A DNA stretch of 64,000 nucleotides from Streptomyces griseosporeus. GTDB lineage: Bacteria; Actinomycetota; Actinomycetes; Streptomycetales; Streptomycetaceae. The stretch spans positions 682,001 to 746,000 of the forward strand of contig NZ_BNBR01000001.1 in assembly GCF_014656055.1 (NCBI RefSeq), written 5' to 3'. The notes beneath the pieces were generated by a model that was not told the DNA's origin, searched no databases, and saw only the letters and a program-made list of their open reading frames with translations. How positions within the stretch are numbered: position 1 is the stretch's first letter; each line of letters starts with the position of its first letter. Shown piece by piece: positions 49,697-57,778 of the stretch. Position numbers and translations under genes: made by a program.

Positions 49697-51109
49697 TCAG
49701 GCGGGCAGGGCGAAGTCGGCGACGTGCAGCGCCGACGGGGTCGTGCCGCTGGACTTCTCCTGGTACAGGAAGGACAGCGTGTTGTCGGCCTTCACCCGCG
49801 TCTCGTCGACGACGACCTCGCCGAAGGCGTTCAGCCCGCCGCCGTCGAAGAGCAGCGTCCAGTCCGTGTGGCCGGAGGCCTTCGACGCGGCGGCGATCCG
49901 GCCGTAGGGCAGGACCGCGTAGGCGTTGTCGTAGCGGTCCAGGACCAGCTTGGTGCGCTGGCTGGAGTTCAGCGGGACGGGGATCTCCGTCTTCTGCCAG
50001 GTGCCGGCGGCGGTGCGGCGGAGGTGGAAGGCGCGGCCGTGGGCGGTGCGGTCGGCGACGTAGTCGGTGGTGCACTGGCCGAAGCGGCCGGGGACGTAGG
50101 AGATGATCGCGTGCGGGCGGCCGGCGGAGTCGGTGGCCTGGCTCTCCTGGTTCATCAGGGAGTGGTCGGGGTTCAGCGGGTCGACGACCAGGCCGGGGTC
50201 GGCGACGGACACCTTGTCGGCGCCGCCGGTCGTGCCCACGACCGTCCCGGCGCTGTTGCGCCAGGTGCGGCCGCGATCGTCGGAGTACACGTAACCGGTG
50301 TCGTGGTTGGTGATGCCGCCGCCGGAGCACATCACGGCGGCGTTCTGCTCGCGCCAGGTGAAGAAGGCGTGCAGGCGGCCGTTGACGTCGTAGTCGATGC
50401 CGTGCAGGTACATGTTGCGGGCGGTCGACGAGCCGTGCTCGCTGGTGTAGGTGCCGGCGGCGGACGTCCACTCCCCCAGCGCGGTCCACGCCGTGCCGTC
50501 GTACTCGGCGAGGGCGTTGCGCCCGTTGCCGGAGACGCCGGCCCGGTAGCCGAGCTGCAGTCGGCCCTCGGGGGTGGAGAGGAACTGCGGGTAGGTGAAC
50601 TGCGAGGTGAGGGCGAGCCCGTCGAGGGTGGTCTGTACGGCGCCGAAGGCGGCGGACGTCCAGGCGGTGGTCGTCGGGCGGTCGAGGAGTCCGGCGACGG
50701 ACTTCACGTAGAAGAAGCCGTCGCTGTGGGAGTCCATGTTCAGGTGCAGCCGCCCGTCGGTCCGGGAGACGCCCATGGAGATGACGTTGTGGGAGTCGTC
50801 GGCCTTCAGCCGGTGCGGGAGGGTGACCGTGGACCAGGTGCCCGCGCCGAGCGCCCGTCGGGCGACGACGGCGTCGCGGCTCGCGGTGTACCAGGCCGCG
50901 TACTGGTGGCCGTTGTAGGTGAACAGGCCGTTCTTCTGGAACGAGTTGTTGTTGACCAGGCCGTCGTAGGAGACGAAGTAGACCGCCTGGGGGTCGAGGG
51001 TGGTGGTGCCCTTCCGGGTGACGGAAGGGCCGGGGTCGGCGGCCCGTGCCGTGCCCGGCGCCGCCACGGTGGCGAGCAGGGCGGAGGCGAGCACCGTACG
51101 TCGTTTCAT
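49697..51109 (-). CDS. secreted BNR-repeat enzyme, probably acting on rhamnose-glucuronate glycans
   Basis: 470 residues with a signal peptide (MKRRTVLASALLATVAAPGTARA) and a beta-propeller of BNR_4 type: NGLFTYNGHQYAAWYTASRDAVVARR, HLNMDSHSDGFFYVKSVAG, VYSDDRGRTWRNSAGTVVG. From memory, GH145, PL24, PL25 and PL42 enzymes that act on L-Rha-alpha-1,4-GlcA linkages have this fold. Placement inside the rhamnose uptake operon, between the mutarotase and the LacI gene, supports release of rhamnose (or a rhamnose-ended disaccharide) from plant gums or ulvan-like sugars. Hydrolase versus lyase cannot be told apart by eye. Confidence 0.8.
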   Translation of the reverse strand: MKRRTVLASALLATVAAPGTARAADPGPSVTRKGTTTLDPQAVYFVSYDGLVNNNSFQKNGLFTYNGHQYAAWYTASRDAVVARRALGAGTWSTVTLPHRLKADDSHNVISMGVSRTDGRLHLNMDSHSDGFFYVKSVAGLLDRPTTTAWTSAAFGAVQTTLDGLALTSQFTYPQFLSTPEGRLQLGYRAGVSGNGRNALAEYDGTAWTALGEWTSAAGTYTSEHGSSTARNMYLHGIDYDVNGRLHAFFTWREQNAAVMCSGGGITNHDTGYVYSDDRGRTWRNSAGTVVGTTGGADKVSVADPGLVVDPLNPDHSLMNQESQATDSAGRPHAIISYVPGRFGQCTTDYVADRTAHGRAFHLRRTAAGTWQKTEIPVPLNSSQRTKLVLDRYDNAYAVLPYGRIAAASKASGHTDWTLLFDGGGLNAFGEVVVDETRVKADNTLSFLYQEKSSGTTPSALHVADFALPA

Positions 51110-51122
51110 CCGCGGCTCCCGG

Positions 51123-51443
51123 TCAGGCGAGGTGGAACACTTCGGTGAGCGGTTTCATGGCCTCGTCGGGCCGGGCGCCGTCCAGCGACTCGAAGAACGG
51201 CGCCATCTCCCGCTGCCAGCGGGTGTTGACCTCGGTGGCCTCCATGCCGGCCTTGGCGGCCTCGAAGTCCTCGGTCTCCAAATAGCCGACGAGCAGGCCG
51301 TCGTCGCGCAGGAAGAGCGAGTAGTTGTGCCAGCCGGTGGCCGAGAGCGCCGCGCGCATCTCGGGCCACACGTCGGCGTGGCGTTCCCGGTACTCGGCGA
51401 TCCGGTCCTGGCGCACCTTGAGCAGGAAGCAGACGCGCTGCAT
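51123..51443 (-). CDS. rhaM: L-rhamnose mutarotase
   Basis: 106 residues, near the ~104 of RhaM. The dimeric ferredoxin-like fold begins MQRVCFLLKVRQDRIAEYRERHADVWPEMRAALSATGWHNYSLFLRDDGLLVGYLET, with His and Tyr/Trp residues of the family. It speeds interconversion of alpha- and beta-L-rhamnose, supplying the form used by the isomerase. The ATG at 51443 has aagggt upstream; an ATG six codons earlier is possible. Between the binding-protein gene and the BNR enzyme gene. Confidence 0.95.
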   Translation of the reverse strand: MQRVCFLLKVRQDRIAEYRERHADVWPEMRAALSATGWHNYSLFLRDDGLLVGYLETEDFEAAKAGMEATEVNTRWQREMAPFFESLDGARPDEAMKPLTEVFHLA

Positions 51444-51475
51444 CAACGCACCCTTCGACATGGGGAATTCGGGGC

Positions 51476-52558
51476 TCAGAAGTTGAACTGGTCGATGTTC
51501 TTGGCGTCGAACACGGTCGGCTTGCCGAGGCTGATCACACCGTCCTTGCCGATGGTGTACGACGTCGGGCCGGCCTTGAACGTCTCGCCCTCCTTGCCGG
51601 TGATCTGCCCGGAGGCCAGGGCGACGGCGGTGCGGGCGGCCAGGTCGCCGAGCTTGGCCGGGTCCCACAGCTCGAACGCCTCGACGGTGCCGTTCTTGAC
51701 GTACTTGCGCATGTCGTTGGGGGTGCCGAGGCCGGTCAGCTTGACCTTGCCCTTGTACTTGGAGCCGGACAGGTACTGGGCGGCGGCCTTGATGCCGACG
51801 GTGGTCGGGGAGATGATCCCCTTCAGGTTCGGGTGCTCCTGGAGCAGGCCCTGGGTCTGCTGGAAGGACTGCTGGGCGTCGTCGTTGCCGTAGGCGATCT
51901 TGACGAGCTTCATGTCCTTGTACTTGGGGTCCTTCAGCTCGTCCTTCATGTAGTCGATCCAGGTGTTCTGGTTCGTCGCCGTCTGCGCGGCGGACAGGAT
52001 CGCGATCTCGCCCTTGTACCCGATCTGCTCGGCGAGCAGCTGCACCTCGGTCCGCCCGAGGTCCTCGGCGGAGGCCTGCGAGACGAAGGCGTTGCGGCAG
52101 TCCGGCTTGGTGTCGGAGTCGTAGGTGACGACCTTGATGCCGTTGCTCATCGCCTGCTTCAGCGCGGTGCACAGGGCGCCCGGGTCCTGCGCGGACACGG
52201 CCATCGCGTCGACCTGCTGCTGGGTGAGTGTGTTGACGTAGGAGACCTGCCCGGAGGTGTCGGTGGCACTGGACGGACCGACCTCCTTGTACGACGACCC
52301 CAGCTCGGCCAGCGCCTTCTCGCCGCCCTTGTCGGCGGTGGTGAAGTAGGGGTTGTTGACCTGCTTGGGCAGGAAGCCGACGGTGAGGTCCTTCTTGGTG
52401 GCGGCGTTGGGATCGGCGGTACCGGCCGCGGCCGCGTTCCCGCCGCTCTCATTGGCGACGTCCTTCTTGGTGGTACCGCCGCAGGCGGTGGCAACGAGGG
52501 CGAGGGAAGCGACGGCGGAGAGGGCGACGCCGGTGCGGCGGAGGGAGGACTTGCGCAT
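51476..52558 (-). CDS. rhaS: rhamnose ABC transporter substrate-binding lipoprotein
   Basis: 360 residues. Lipobox LVATACGG near residue 26 makes it a lipoprotein anchored outside the membrane. The type I periplasmic sugar-binding domain is clear: LTVGFLPKQVNNPYFTTADKGGEKALAELG, SAQDPGALCTALKQAMSNGIKVVTYDSDT, GIISPTTVGIKAAAQYL. It matches RhaS of the Rhizobium-type rhamnose transporter. A conserved intergenic repeat separates it from the permease gene upstream, which may raise or stabilise its own message. Confidence 0.93.
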   Translation of the reverse strand: MRKSSLRRTGVALSAVASLALVATACGGTTKKDVANESGGNAAAAGTADPNAATKKDLTVGFLPKQVNNPYFTTADKGGEKALAELGSSYKEVGPSSATDTSGQVSYVNTLTQQQVDAMAVSAQDPGALCTALKQAMSNGIKVVTYDSDTKPDCRNAFVSQASAEDLGRTEVQLLAEQIGYKGEIAILSAAQTATNQNTWIDYMKDELKDPKYKDMKLVKIAYGNDDAQQSFQQTQGLLQEHPNLKGIISPTTVGIKAAAQYLSGSKYKGKVKLTGLGTPNDMRKYVKNGTVEAFELWDPAKLGDLAARTAVALASGQITGKEGETFKAGPTSYTIGKDGVISLGKPTVFDAKNIDQFNF

Positions 52559-52600
52559 GATGGGGGTTCCTTTGAACGAGGGTGAGCGGAAGCGCCGGAA

Positions 52601-52656
52601 AGGAGCGCGGGGCAGTATCGATATGCGGCTCCGCCGCGTGGGCGCGACCAGCCACA
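52601..52656 (-). repeat. copy of a Streptomyces intergenic palindromic repeat
   Basis: The core (a 33-base stretch beginning TGCGGCTCCGCCGCG and ending ACCAGCCACA) is identical, in inverted orientation, to the copy at 57681-57744, with similar sequence on its left side. It contains GCGGC-TCC-GCCGC, a small hairpin. It lies between the permease and binding-protein genes of the rhamnose operon. Similar GTGGCTGGTCGCGC elements occur in many Streptomyces intergenic regions, as far as I know. Confidence 0.8.
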
Positions 52657-52664
52657 GACCGCGG

Positions 52665-53636
52665 TCAGCCTGACGATTGAGCACGAACAACGGCGATCTG
52701 CCCAGCAACGCGGGGCCCAAGAACAGAGAGCACCAACAGCACCCCGGTCACGACGATCTGGGACTGCGCGGACACGTCCTCCAGACTCATCACGTTCTGC
52801 AGAGCACCCAGCAGGAAGACCCCGGCAACCGCACCCCCGATCGTCCCCTTGCCCCCGTCGAAGTCGATCCCGCCCAGCAGCACGGCGGCCACGACGGACA
52901 ACTCCAGCCCCGTCGCGTTGTCATAGCGCGCGCTGGCGTAGTGCAGGGCCCAGAACACCCCCGTCAGCGACGCCATGAACCCCGTGGCGACGAACAGCAG
53001 CAGCTTGGACCGCTTGACGCGGATCCCCGCGAACCGTGCCGCCTCCTCGCTCGCGCCGATCGCGAAGAGCGAGCGTCCGAACGGGGTGGCGTGCAGGACC
53101 ACGGCGGCGATGGCGAGCAGTACCAGGAAGGGCAGGAAGGCCTGCGGCAGGAAGCTGTCGCCGACGCGGCCGGCCGCGAAGTCCAGGTACTGGGTGGGGA
53201 AGTCGGTGACCGCGTCGGAGCCGAGCACGATCTGCGCTATGCCGCGGTAGGCGGCGAGGGTGCCGATGGTGACGGCGAGGGAGGGCAGCCCGAGCCGGGT
53301 CACGAGCAGACCGTTGACCAGCCCGCAGACGACGCCGAGCAGCAGGCAGACCGGGATGATCGTCTCGATGGTCATGCCCTCGTTCCACAGCTTGCCCATC
53401 ACCGCGCCGGACAGCCCGGCGGTGGAGGCGACCGAGAGGTCGATCTCGCCGGAGACGACCAGCAGGGTCATCGGCAGGGCGATGAGGGCGATCGGCAGGG
53501 TGTTGCCGAGGAGGAAGGACAGGTTGAGGGCGTTGCCGAAGCCGTCGACGAAGGAGAACGACAGCAGCAGGACGACGACGAGCAGGGCACCGACCACCGT
53601 GTCCCAGCGGACGGCTCGGGTCAGGGACTCAGGCAT
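52665..53636 (-). CDS. rhaQ: rhamnose ABC transporter permease (second)
   Basis: 323 residues, about eight to ten membrane helices. The sugar-permease signature is near the middle: GNTLPIALIALPMTLLVVSGEIDLSVASTAGLSG, and GTLAAYRGIAQIVLG, AIGASEEAARFAGIRVKRSK (EAA-like loop contacting the ATPase). BPD_transp_2 family. Overlaps the first permease by 8 bp. Named by position; assignment of P versus Q is conventional. Confidence 0.9.
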   Translation of the reverse strand: MPESLTRAVRWDTVVGALLVVVLLLSFSFVDGFGNALNLSFLLGNTLPIALIALPMTLLVVSGEIDLSVASTAGLSGAVMGKLWNEGMTIETIIPVCLLLGVVCGLVNGLLVTRLGLPSLAVTIGTLAAYRGIAQIVLGSDAVTDFPTQYLDFAAGRVGDSFLPQAFLPFLVLLAIAAVVLHATPFGRSLFAIGASEEAARFAGIRVKRSKLLLFVATGFMASLTGVFWALHYASARYDNATGLELSVVAAVLLGGIDFDGGKGTIGGAVAGVFLLGALQNVMSLEDVSAQSQIVVTGVLLVLSVLGPRVAGQIAVVRAQSSG

Positions 53637-54717
53637 GGCGGGTGTCCCCCTTCTGCGGGAGCGGCTTCGGCGGGAGCGGCCGCAGGCGGGCCGACTTCTT
53701 CTTCAGGGCGGCGGCCACCCGCAGCGCCACGATCCGGTCGACGGCGATGGCGAGGAGCAGCAGGACGCCGTTGATGGCGAGCACCCAGACGCTGCTGACG
53801 CCGAGGGCGGGCAGCACGCTGTTGACGGAGGTCAGCAGCAGGGCGCCCAGGGCGGCCCCGTAGACGCTGCCGGACCCGCCGGTGAAGACGACACCACCGA
53901 CGACGACGGCGCTGACGACGGTCAGTTCGTAGCCGTTGCCGGTGCCCGAGTCGACGTTGCCGAAGCGGGCCAGGTACATCGCGCCGGCGAGGCCGGCGAG
54001 GGCGCCGCAGAAGGTGTACGCGGCGAGGATGCGCTTGCGGACGGGGATGCCGGCGAGGCGGGCGGCCTCGGGGTTGGAGCCGAGGGCGTACAGTTCGCGG
54101 CCGCTGCCGAAGTGCTTGAGGTAGTAGGCCGCCGCGACGAGTACCGCCAGGGCGATCAGCGCCAGGTACGGCACCGCCGTGATGCCGCCGGAGCCGAAGT
54201 CGACGAAGGAGCCGGGCAGGTCGGCGGCGGTGATCTGGCGTGAGCCGACCCAGATGGAGTCGATGCCGCGGATGATGTAGAGGGTGCCGAGGGTGACGAC
54301 GAGGGCGGGCACCTGGCCGAGACTGACCAGCAGGCCGTTCAGCAGGCCGAAGCCGACGCCCAGGAGCACCGCGAGCCCGATCGCCACGACGGGGTTTCCG
54401 CCGCCCTGGAGGTAGGTGCCGGCGGCGAAGGCGCTGATGCCGAGGGTGGAGCCGACGGACAGGTCGACGTTGCGGGTGATGACGACCAGGGACTGGCCGG
54501 TCGCGACCAGTACCAGGATCGTCGCGTTGAGCAGCAGGTCCTTGATGCCCTGCTCGGAGAGGAACGCGCTGTTGCCGAGCTGGGTGACGGCGATCATCAC
54601 CAGGAACACGACGAGGATGGCGAGTTCGCGCATCTTGAAGACGCGGTCGACGAGCCGGGTGCCGCCGGAGGTGGGCAGGTCGGCGACGGGGGTGTCGTGG
54701 GGCGTGGTCACCGTCAT
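53629..54717 (-). CDS. rhaP: rhamnose ABC transporter permease (first)
   Basis: 362 residues, ~10 membrane helices. BPD_transp_2 family: [63 protein letters not shown] and [25 protein letters not shown] basic Pro-rich C-terminal tail ([18 protein letters not shown]) is in the cytosol. Start ATG overlaps the ATPase stop (ATGA). Confidence 0.92.
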   Translation of the reverse strand: MTVTTPHDTPVADLPTSGGTRLVDRVFKMRELAILVVFLVMIAVTQLGNSAFLSEQGIKDLLLNATILVLVATGQSLVVITRNVDLSVGSTLGISAFAAGTYLQGGGNPVVAIGLAVLLGVGFGLLNGLLVSLGQVPALVVTLGTLYIIRGIDSIWVGSRQITAADLPGSFVDFGSGGITAVPYLALIALAVLVAAAYYLKHFGSGRELYALGSNPEAARLAGIPVRKRILAAYTFCGALAGLAGAMYLARFGNVDSGTGNGYELTVVSAVVVGGVVFTGGSGSVYGAALGALLLTSVNSVLPALGVSSVWVLAINGVLLLLAIAVDRIVALRVAAALKKKSARLRPLPPKPLPQKGDTRHA

Positions 54718-56231
54718 GCGGCGGCCCTCCCCGTGGCTGCGGCCATCACGGTTTCCTCGGTGGCGTCGGAGCGGGGGATCTCGGCGGTGAGCCGGCCCTC
54801 GTGCATGACGAGGACGCGGTCGGCCATGCCGAGGATCTCGGGCAGGTCGGAGGAGATCATCAGGACGGCCACGCCGTCGGCGGCGAGCTGCGACAGCAGC
54901 CGGTGCACCTCGGCCTTGGTGCCGACGTCGATGCCGCGGGTCGGCTCGTCGACGATCAGCACGCGGGGGCCGGTGGCCAGCCACTTGGCGAGGACGACCT
55001 TCTGCTGGTTGCCGCCGGAGAGCGTGGAGACGGCGTCGGCGATGCGGGCGTACTTCACCTGGAGCCTGACCGCCCAGTCGAGGGAGCGGCTGCGTTCGGC
55101 GCCGCGGTCCATGAGCCCGGCCCTGACGGTCGTACGCAGTCCGGTGAGGCCGATGTTCCGCTCGATGGACATGTCCATCACCAGGCCCTGGGCGCGCCGG
55201 TCCTCGGGGACGAGGGCGAGGCCCGCGGCCATCGCCATCGACGGCGCCCCGTTGACCAGGCACTTTCCGTCCACGAGGACCTCGCCGGCGTCCCAGCGGT
55301 CGATGCCGAAGACGGCGCGGGCGACCTCGGTGCGGCCGGCGCCGACGAGTCCGGCGAGGCCGACGATCTCGCCGCGCCGCACCTCGAAGGAGACGTCGGT
55401 GAAGACGCCCTCGCGGGTCAGGCGGCGCACGCTGAGCGCGACCTCGCCCGGCTCGACGTCCTGCTTGGGGTACAGCTCGTCCAGGTCGCGGCCGACCATG
55501 CGGCGCACCAGGTCGTCCTCGGTCATGCCGGCCACCGGTTCGCTGGCGATCCAGGCGCCGTCGCGCAGGGTGGTCACCCGCCCGCAGATCTCGAAGATCT
55601 CCTCCAGCCGGTGCGAGATGAACAGCACCGCGGCGCCCTGCTCGCGCAGAGTGCGCACGACGCCGAAGAGGCGGGCGACCTCGCTGCCGGTGAGGGCGGC
55701 GGTCGGCTCGTCCATGATCAGGACGCGGGCGTCGAAGGAGAGCGCCTTGGCGATCTCCACGATCTGCTGGTCGGCGATGGACAGTCCGCTCGCGGGCCGG
55801 TCGGGGTCGAGGTCGACGCCGAGGCGCCGCATCAGGGCGGAGGTGGCGGCGCGGGTGGCCTTGTGGTCGATGCGGCCGAGGGCCCGCCGGGGCTGGCGGC
55901 CCATGAAGATGTTCTCGGCGATCGACAGGTCCGGGAAGAGCGTGGGCTCCTGGTAGATCACGGCGATCCCGGCGTCGCGGGCATCGCCGGGGCCGTGGAA
56001 GGCGACGGGCTCGCCGTCCAGCAGGACCTGGCCGGCGTCCGGCCGGTGCACACCGGCGAGCGTCTTGATGAGGGTCGACTTGCCCGCGCCGTTCTCCCCG
56101 GCGAGCGCGTGCACCTCGCCGGGGAACAGCTCCAGGGAGACGTCCCGCAGGGCGCGCACCGCGCCGAAGGACTTGGAGACGTCCTTCAGCGCCAGCACCG
56201 GGGTCGGTCCCGTGTCGGACGGGTGGGTCAT
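54714..56231 (-). CDS. rhaT: rhamnose ABC transporter ATP-binding protein (two ATPase domains)
   Basis: 505 residues, the double-ATPase form of sugar ABC transporters like RbsA. N-terminal domain: Walker [10 protein letters not shown] (residues 45-53), signature [15 protein letters not shown], Walker [13 protein letters not shown]-terminal domain: degenerate Walker [11 protein letters not shown], signature [16 protein letters not shown], Walker [13 protein letters not shown]. It powers uptake through the two permeases. First gene of the leftward operon; promoter and operator lie in the 56232-56479 gap. Confidence 0.96.
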   Translation of the reverse strand: MTHPSDTGPTPVLALKDVSKSFGAVRALRDVSLELFPGEVHALAGENGAGKSTLIKTLAGVHRPDAGQVLLDGEPVAFHGPGDARDAGIAVIYQEPTLFPDLSIAENIFMGRQPRRALGRIDHKATRAATSALMRRLGVDLDPDRPASGLSIADQQIVEIAKALSFDARVLIMDEPTAALTGSEVARLFGVVRTLREQGAAVLFISHRLEEIFEICGRVTTLRDGAWIASEPVAGMTEDDLVRRMVGRDLDELYPKQDVEPGEVALSVRRLTREGVFTDVSFEVRRGEIVGLAGLVGAGRTEVARAVFGIDRWDAGEVLVDGKCLVNGAPSMAMAAGLALVPEDRRAQGLVMDMSIERNIGLTGLRTTVRAGLMDRGAERSRSLDWAVRLQVKYARIADAVSTLSGGNQQKVVLAKWLATGPRVLIVDEPTRGIDVGTKAEVHRLLSQLAADGVAVLMISSDLPEILGMADRVLVMHEGRLTAEIPRSDATEETVMAAATGRAAA

Positions 56232-56277
56232 GGGGGCTCCTCGACGACACCGGCGGGCCAAGGGCCCCACCGCGTCG

Positions 56278-56289
56278 TGAAAGGTTTCA
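56278..56289. promoter_or_regulatory. LacI-type operator of the leftward operon
   Basis: TGAAAGGTTTCA, symmetric arms TGAAA/TTTCA. It lies about 8-19 bases downstream of the start site expected for the leftward promoter (-35 TTGACG at 56333-56328, -10 TACGGT at 56309-56304, 18-bp spacer on the minus strand), so bound repressor would block transcription of the ABC operon. Confidence 0.75.
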
Positions 56290-56303
56290 ACTGGGTTGCC
56301 GGG

Positions 56304-56333
56304 ACCGTAGGCAGCGGATCCGCACCGCGTCAA
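56304..56333 (-). promoter_or_regulatory. leftward promoter of the rhamnose transport operon
   Basis: On the minus strand TTGACG (56333-56328) and TACGGT (56309-56304) are 18 bases apart. The -35 matches 5 of 6; the -10 matches 3 of 6, which is common for Streptomyces. Confidence 0.5.
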
Positions 56334-56343
56334 TGGGTTCGTA

Positions 56344-56358
56344 TCGAAAAACTTTCGA
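56344..56358. promoter_or_regulatory. dyad TCGAAA-N3-TTTCGA in the divergent gap
   Basis: A perfect 6-bp inverted repeat, TCGAAA and TTTCGA with AAC between, lies between the two divergent promoters. It differs from the TGAAA operators by one position per arm, so it may be a third site for the same LacI protein or a site for another regulator. Confidence 0.45.
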
Positions 56359-56407
56359 CGCCAACAGGTCACGCGAGGGTCACGGGAAACAGGCCTCGCC
56401 AGAGGGC

Positions 56408-56436
56408 TTGACACCCCTCCGAGGGGCCCATAGCTT
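56408..56436 (+). promoter_or_regulatory. rightward promoter of the rhamnose catabolic operon
   Basis: TTGACA (56408-56413, perfect -35) and TAGCTT (56431-56436) are exactly 17 bases apart on the plus strand. The expected start site is near 56443, immediately before the operator at 56444-56455. Confidence 0.65.
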
Positions 56437-56443
56437 CGCCTCC

Positions 56444-56455
56444 TGAATCGTTTCA
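56444..56455. promoter_or_regulatory. LacI-type operator of the rightward operon
   Basis: TGAATCGTTTCA matches the palindrome TGAAACGTTTCA at 11 of 12 positions. It covers the expected +1 of the rightward promoter. Together with 56278-56289 it gives one repressor site for each direction. Confidence 0.75.
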
Positions 56456-56479
56456 TCGATGCCATCAGGGGAGTCCCAA

Positions 56480-57640
56480 GTGACCGACCTCGCCGCGGTG
56501 AAGGCCGCGCTCAAGACCCAGGCCGTCGAGACGCCGTCGTGGGCGTACGGGAACTCGGGGACCCGTTTCAAGGTGTTCGCGCAGGCCGGCGTGCCGCGCA
56601 CACCGCAGGAGAAACTGGAGGACGCCGCCAAGGTGCACGAGTTCACGGGGGTCGCGCCGACCGTGGCGCTGCACATCCCGTGGGACAGGGTCGACGACTA
56701 CGGCGCGCTGGCGAAGTTCGCCGAGGAGCGCGGGGTGCGGCTCGGCGCGATCAACTCCAACACCTTCCAGGACGACGACTACAAGCTGGGCAGCATCTGC
56801 CACCCGGACGCGACGGTGCGCCGCAAGGCCGTCGGCCATCTGCTGGAGTGCGTCGACATCATGGACGCGACCGGTTCGCGCGACCTGAAGCTGTGGTTCG
56901 CCGACGGCACGAACTACCCCGGCCAGGACGACGTACGGGCCCGGCAGGACCGCCTCGCCGAGGGACTGGCCGAGGTGTACGAGCGGCTCGGCGACGGGCA
57001 GCGGATGCTGCTGGAGTACAAGTTCTTCGAGCCCGCCTTCTACAGCACGGACGTGCCGGACTGGGGCACGGCGTACGCCCACTGTCTGAAGCTCGGCGAG
57101 AAGGCTCAGGTCGTGGTCGACACCGGGCACCACGCGCCCGGCACCAACATCGAGTTCATCGTGGCCACGCTGCTGCGGGAGGGGAAGCTCGGCGGGTTCG
57201 ACTTCAACTCGCGGTTCTACGCGGACGACGACCTGATGGTGGGGGCCGCGGACCCCTTCCAGTTGTTCCGGATCATGTACGAGGTGGTGCGGGGCGGGGG
57301 GTTCACCTCCGACGTGGCGTTCATGCTCGACCAGTGCCACAACATCGAGGCGAAGATCCCGGCGATCATCCGGTCGGTGATGAACGTGCAGGAGGCCACG
57401 GCGAAGGCGCTGCTGGTCGACCGGGAGGCGCTGGCGGACGCCCAGCGCGAGGGGGACGTACTCGGGGCCAATGCCGTGCTGATGGATGCATACAACACGG
57501 ATGTGCGGCCGTTGCTGCGGGAGGTGCGGGAGGAGATGGGGCTGGACCCCTCGCCGTTGGATGCGTATGCGCGGTCCGGGTGGGGTGAGCGGATTGTCGC
57601 CGAGCGGGTCGGGGGGCAGCAGGCCGGGTGGGGGGCGTGA
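56480..57640 (+). CDS. rhaI: L-rhamnose isomerase
   Basis: 386 residues from a GTG with aggggag seven bases upstream. Xylose-isomerase-like TIM barrel of the Pseudomonas stutzeri RhaI type: [63 protein letters not shown] (metal Glu), [14 protein letters not shown], and [22 protein letters not shown]. It converts L-rhamnose to L-rhamnulose with Mn or Co. First gene of the catabolic operon. The end of the gene is rich in GC-poor-by-comparison codons but in frame throughout. Confidence 0.96.
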   Translation: MTDLAAVKAALKTQAVETPSWAYGNSGTRFKVFAQAGVPRTPQEKLEDAAKVHEFTGVAPTVALHIPWDRVDDYGALAKFAEERGVRLGAINSNTFQDDDYKLGSICHPDATVRRKAVGHLLECVDIMDATGSRDLKLWFADGTNYPGQDDVRARQDRLAEGLAEVYERLGDGQRMLLEYKFFEPAFYSTDVPDWGTAYAHCLKLGEKAQVVVDTGHHAPGTNIEFIVATLLREGKLGGFDFNSRFYADDDLMVGAADPFQLFRIMYEVVRGGGFTSDVAFMLDQCHNIEAKIPAIIRSVMNVQEATAKALLVDREALADAQREGDVLGANAVLMDAYNTDVRPLLREVREEMGLDPSPLDAYARSGWGERIVAERVGGQQAGWGA

Positions 57641-57680
57641 GCGCCTGCCGGGTTCTGTCGTGTCCGGGCTGCGGGCCGGT

Positions 57681-57744
57681 TGTGGCTGGTCGCGCCCACG
57701 CGGCGGAGCCGCACATCAATACAGCCCCGCGCCCCTAGGGGCGC
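57681..57744. repeat. second copy of the intergenic repeat, with extra palindrome
   Basis: Inverted copy of 52601-52656 (tgtggctggtcgcgcccacg to the GC-rich part). It continues into GCGCCCC-TA-GGGGCGC (57729-57744), a perfect 16-bp palindrome absent from the other copy. It fills most of the 138-bp gap between the isomerase and aldolase genes, so the stem-loop will be in the operon mRNA. Confidence 0.8.
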
Positions 57745-57778
57745 TGCCCCGCTCTCTTTTGAATAGGACTGGAAACTC

